Assembly: GCA_014885115.2 (NCBI GenBank)
Contig: WKLE02006378.1
Coordinates: 1 to 35,692, forward strand
DNA from: Asterionellopsis glacialis
Taxonomy: Eukaryota > Bacillariophyta > Plagiogrammaphyceae > Rhaphoneidales > Asterionellopsidaceae
Length of the DNA: 35,692 bases
Direction: 5' to 3'
Shown: positions 32,278 to 35,692 of the stretch, one piece after another
How the letters are laid out: every line of letters starts with the position of its first letter
Position numbering within the stretch: the stretch's first letter is position 1
Program-made: the position numbers and the translations under genes
The notes under the pieces: generated by a model
The model's database searches: none
What the model saw: the letters and a program-made list of their open reading frames with translations, nothing else
What the model was told of the DNA's origin: nothing

Positions 32278-33633
32278 TTATTGAAATCGTTGGAGGTGTT
32301 GCAATGCATTCAGAACTGTTGACGCTGGCAAATTGGATGACAAATTTGCCGTTCCCAAAACGTTTTGTTGTGCAGATAGAAAAGATGATGCTGTGCGATT
32401 CTCTTGTCGAGCTGCAAGAGCAGCAAGCAGTGCGTTCTTGTTATTTCGTTCTTGAATGGCTGCTGCTGTCTGCGCCAAGACTTGCCTTTGACGGAGGATC
32501 TCGAGGGCATCAGCTGCTGTAATCGTTGGTGTTGTTGGCATCTGTTGTTGTAGTAATGCTCTTGTTACCAGCTGTTTCAAGTTTTCGTTCTGTGACTGTT
32601 GTTGCTGTTGCGTCAGTAAAAGTGAACGAGCTGCAGCGGCAGCAGCCGTAGTACTGTTTCTTGCCACACTTGCTGCAGCTGTGCTTGATGTCACGGTTGG
32701 AGGAGCTGGCTTGGATGTAGCAGAAGTAACAGATTGCGGTTTTAGGGCGGGTTTCGCTGTGACAGAAGGACGAGCAGAGGGTTTCTTATCTTGCTCGCTG
32801 GTGACAATAGGCTGTGGAGCGGGTTTTGCAACAGGAACGGCCGAGGAAGTGACAGACTCACGGGTTGAGGAATTTGAGGCACCGCTTTGCCTGGGAAGAG
32901 GAAACATTTCTGCAATCTTGTAGAAATTGGGTTCATTCTGTGGGTCAGGTGCCAAACGACGAGCATTCTTTGGCTTGGGCATGTACTTGGTAAGATGGGG
33001 GAGTCCTTTGAGAAAGCACTGATGGTAGTAACAGTTGCGATCAGTGCCTTTGGAAATATGCTTGAATCCATAGTTATTCAACTGACGGAGAAAGCTAGAG
33101 AATCGCGAATGTCCGAAATATTTGGGGCATACTTTCTCTTCGAATCTCTTTGGGATATTAACACGGAATGCACGGCCATGTGGCATCCAACATGCGTATC
33201 CTTGAAAACTTTCATTGGAGAGGATTTCGTGGATTTTGAGAGGGAATGCCTCGGACTGGTTACTTCCCACGGTGTCTTTCATATCCTCAGGGACACAAGA
33301 GAAATCAAGATAGGAATGATTCACGATCGTTCGTGGCTTCTTCACAACTTGCACTGTTTTGGGTTGTACGGGGAACTTAAATTCTTCCCTGGCACTCTTC
33401 TTCGGCCGCCCTCTTGGCGCCTTGTTCACCTGTGGCTCAGGTGGCTTTGCTTCACGAGAGTTCATTCTGCTGACAACTTGAGGCCTTGTTTTTGGCTCCG
33501 ATGGAGATTCATTACTAGGACTTGACTCTGCACTACTCTGCCTTCCTTCGTTATTATTCTCTTGTGTTCTTCTTGCCGATGGCATCTCTATCTCATCATC
33601 GAAGGCTTCGATTAGAACTGGATTACACTCCAT
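32278..33633 (-). CDS. Heat shock factor-type transcription factor with AT-hook
   Basis: A single exon encodes 451 residues starting MECNPVLIEAFDDE. The HSF DNA-binding domain lies at about 129-217: FPLKIHEILSNE, WMPHGRAFRV, KYFGHSRFSSFLRQLNNYGF (recognition helix) and NCYYHQCFLKGLPHL. FxHxxFSSFxRQLNxYGF is the family hallmark, and the CYYHxxFL wording with CWMPHGRAF is the form common in diatom HSF-like proteins. Upstream, PRGRPKKS (73-80) is a classical AT-hook core. The C-terminal half is rich in A, S, T, P and Q, with a Q run (about 340-350) and a possible helical stretch LEILRQRQVLAQTAAAIQERN where animal HSFs would have their trimerisation coil; a clear heptad HR-A/B is not evident. Sequence-specific nuclear regulator; targets unknown. 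Confidence 0.92.
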   Translation of the reverse strand: MECNPVLIEAFDDEIEMPSARRTQENNNEGRQSSAESSPSNESPSEPKTRPQVVSRMNSREAKPPEPQVNKAPRGRPKKSAREEFKFPVQPKTVQVVKKPRTIVNHSYLDFSCVPEDMKDTVGSNQSEAFPLKIHEILSNESFQGYACWMPHGRAFRVNIPKRFEEKVCPKYFGHSRFSSFLRQLNNYGFKHISKGTDRNCYYHQCFLKGLPHLTKYMPKPKNARRLAPDPQNEPNFYKIAEMFPLPRQSGASNSSTRESVTSSAVPVAKPAPQPIVTSEQDKKPSARPSVTAKPALKPQSVTSATSKPAPPTVTSSTAAASVARNSTTAAAAAARSLLLTQQQQQSQNENLKQLVTRALLQQQMPTTPTITAADALEILRQRQVLAQTAAAIQERNNKNALLAALAARQENRTASSFLSAQQNVLGTANLSSNLPASTVLNALQHLQRFQ

Positions 33634-35692
33634 CGTTTTGGGTGACTTTCTATGCTACTGCAAGCTTCAATTTGAACTAATAGGTAGTCTCAAGGCCTGA
33701 TGAATAATACACCCCTACTCTCACGTAGTCCTACCTGGTACCTAATTATTAATGATTCGTTCGTACAAAAAATAACAATCTAGGTCTAATCGTGAATAAG
33801 TGAAGACCAGCACAGGTAGACTAGGACCTAGTAGACTAGGTTTAGATATGTCGCAGACGAAGTCAATTATGCCAGTGATCGGACTTCTTCGGGATTCGTA
33901 AGAGCCACGCACGTTGTATTTAAGTTTTCACTTATTATTCAAATTGTACTAATTATTCTTTGTACTACATAATAATTATTTGACTATTACCGAAAGTGAA
34001 AGAAATCTTAAGTACTCAGGATTACGAAGGCTGTCAGAAATATGACTGGTGACATCCGAAAGAAAAAGTGTATTTTCATACCAAATTAATTTCTGATTTC
34101 TTTTCTGAAATATTATGTACGAGGAGCTCTAGAGTACCTTGTACCTGGGGTATACCTACAGAAACGCAGACTTACTTATACTAAACGCATACCAGGTACC
34201 TGGGTAAAAAAGCTTTGTCAGTAGAAATGAACTGCGTGACGTCGGACTTATTAATGAGCCTACCTATTGGTACTCATTCCTGCAGATACAGCGAGATATT
34301 CTGACCGCATACAGGAGTGTATCTGGTACTATACCCAGGTAAAGCACTATCCGCCGTGATCAGGAACTGTACCTGTGTATGTAGTCCTTGTACCGACGGT
34401 AGGACCTTAGGTCTATCAGATACCAGGTAGGTTTTTTAAACAGCACCGGTTCCAATAATTGGAATACATCTTGTTCTGATTATTAGTCCATTAAAGTGAT
34501 CTGCCTGTGAAATAATACTGAGACTTGAACTAAATTCTTAAATGACCTCTGAAATAATTTTCAAATCGTACAATTTACTACGATCGATGTGTATATGTGT
34601 TCGCTTTTAGGTAATTCTTCCATAGTTTTCTCCATAATATTAACCTGTTTTATCTAAACGATAGTAGAGAGAGACATACTTCTACATACAATGTATCATG
34701 GTACGACATGTGTATCTTTTTCATGAAATTGTTTCCAGTTGTCAGAATTGAATAGGAAAACAAGATTTCTGACATACCTCTTGAAGAATAGGCTGTTTCA
34801 AGAAACGCCAAATAAGGTGTTCGCGTCATAAAAATGGAAATACGTCAGAGAAACCTCAAGTAGCGTTAGTTCATAGCTGGTACAGTACCAGTACAGGTAC
34901 ATTACACTAAAATAATATATATTAAAAGTAAAGTACATATACTGTAGTTCTATTTAGTCCCACCAGGTCCTGTATTACCTATACTGTACTTGATATGTAA
35001 TATACAATTAAAGCAAGGACGTACCTGGTATTCAGAGCATAGGAATAAGGCCCTTTAGCAGTGAGCCACTATCTGTGTAGCTTTACCTGTTGAACTTAGT
35101 AGTCCTAAAATGGAGGGAGTTCCGATCCCTTTACCCAGGTACCTGGTAGGCCCTAAAGGCGGTCGTACTACCTTCAATTACGATACCTGGCATTCAATAC
35201 CAGGTACCGGTACGAGATATGAGTCAGATCATGACATAGGTTTAAACCATTAAATGTGTAAGAAGTCGTTCGACATTCCATTCATTTTTCTTGTATAAAA
35301 GTAAAATTCGATTAGCTGTCTTCAGAAAGCAAATCAGAAACTACCTATTTTTTCTTTGGAACATCAGCACTCCAAATCGGTGTTCGATTGCTCTATTTCT
35401 GAAATCTACGACTCCGATGCTACTTATTTATTATACTAACTATTATAATACGACATATATATATGTAATTATGGTACTGCGCTCTATCCATACTGTCAAA
35501 CAATGAAATATTTCGGACATATTTCTGACGGGACAGTACAACCAACCATCTGTGAAAACTTCAAGGAGAAAAAGAAACAACTTTTTTTATAGAGTCATTC
35601 AGTTGTCCAGTAGTGGTTAGAAGGAATATTAATTTATGTAACAGGTATTACCTTTCGTGGCAAATAGGTTTGTAAGTACCAGGCCTACGGAT
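33634..35692. other. Intergenic region rich in GTACC palindromes
   Basis: About 2 kb without a supportable gene. The HSF promoter should be at its left end. It holds at least nine GTACC-type elements (33730-35215, plus a partial one near 35676), a direct repeat of GTAGACTAGG at 33816-33825 and 33831-33840, and a perfect short palindrome TTCCAATAATTGGAA near 34451-34465. It may continue into a repeat-rich gap beyond the window. Confidence 0.55.
33730..35215. repeat. Dense array of dispersed GTACC-type palindromic elements
   Basis: Elements seen: CTACCTGGTACC (near 33731), GTACCTTGTACCTGGGGTA (34134-34152), ATACCAGGTACCTGGGTA (34189-34206), GGTACTATACCCAGGTA (34325-34341), ATACCAGGTAGG (34420-34431), a CTGGTACAGTACCAGTACAG block (from 34877), GTACCTGGTA (35021-35030), TTACCCAGGTACCTGGTAGG (35131-35150), and GATACCTGG ... 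ATACCAGGTACCGGTAC (35182-35213). Most are variants or halves of TACCAGGTACCTGGTA. Confidence 0.65.

Noticed and set aside
32887..33525. 212-residue open frame on the plus strand
   Set aside because: It is antisense to the HSF DNA-binding domain, whose family match is unambiguous; the translation resembles nothing known.

Overview
This is a nuclear genomic window from a eukaryotic microalga, most likely a diatom. Four things point that way: several genes have short GT-AG introns (about 48-160 bp); an HSF-type DNA-binding domain is present, a family that is strongly expanded in diatoms; a lipoyl synthase carries an N-terminal signal peptide ending in an ASAFAP-like motif (VASFAP), the plastid-import signature of algae with secondary red plastids; and one protein repeats a C2HC domain that I associate with stramenopile proteomes. 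Bases look AT-leaning, more so between genes. I found no rRNA, tRNA, CRISPR array or intact transposon.

Layout. 1-1242 is non-coding and holds a tandem duplication. 1243-11208 (+) is a giant four-exon UvrD-type SF1 helicase of the TRANK1-like kind (3220 residues). 12359-13186 (+) is a small disordered protein with two isolated TPR-like segments. 13620-14709 (-) is a two-exon p24/emp24 (TMED) cargo receptor with a charged insertion. 14710-17662 is an AT-rich gene desert. 17663-19176 (-) is a five-exon plastid-targeted lipoyl synthase. 20305-23601 (+) is a 1098-residue protein with three C-terminal C2HC domains. 24163-26676 (+) and 27195-29699 (-) are convergent paralogues joining a GT61-like region to a PC-esterase (GDSL/DxxH) domain. 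30478-31801 (+) is the three-exon clamp-loader subunit RFC5 (yeast Rfc3). 32278-33633 (-) is an HSF-type transcription factor with an AT-hook. 33634-35692 is non-coding and dense in GTACC-type palindromic elements.

These are independent eukaryotic genes, not an operon. The one pair that clearly belongs together is the convergent GT61-like/PC-esterase duplication, which suggests local duplication of a secretory-pathway glycan-modifying enzyme. The most interesting items are that pair, the triple C2HC protein, an exact in-frame 66-bp duplication inside the helicase, and short palindromes built on TACCAGGTACCTGGTA that appear only between genes. Exon boundaries were placed by hand from splice consensus, reading frame and protein-family continuity.
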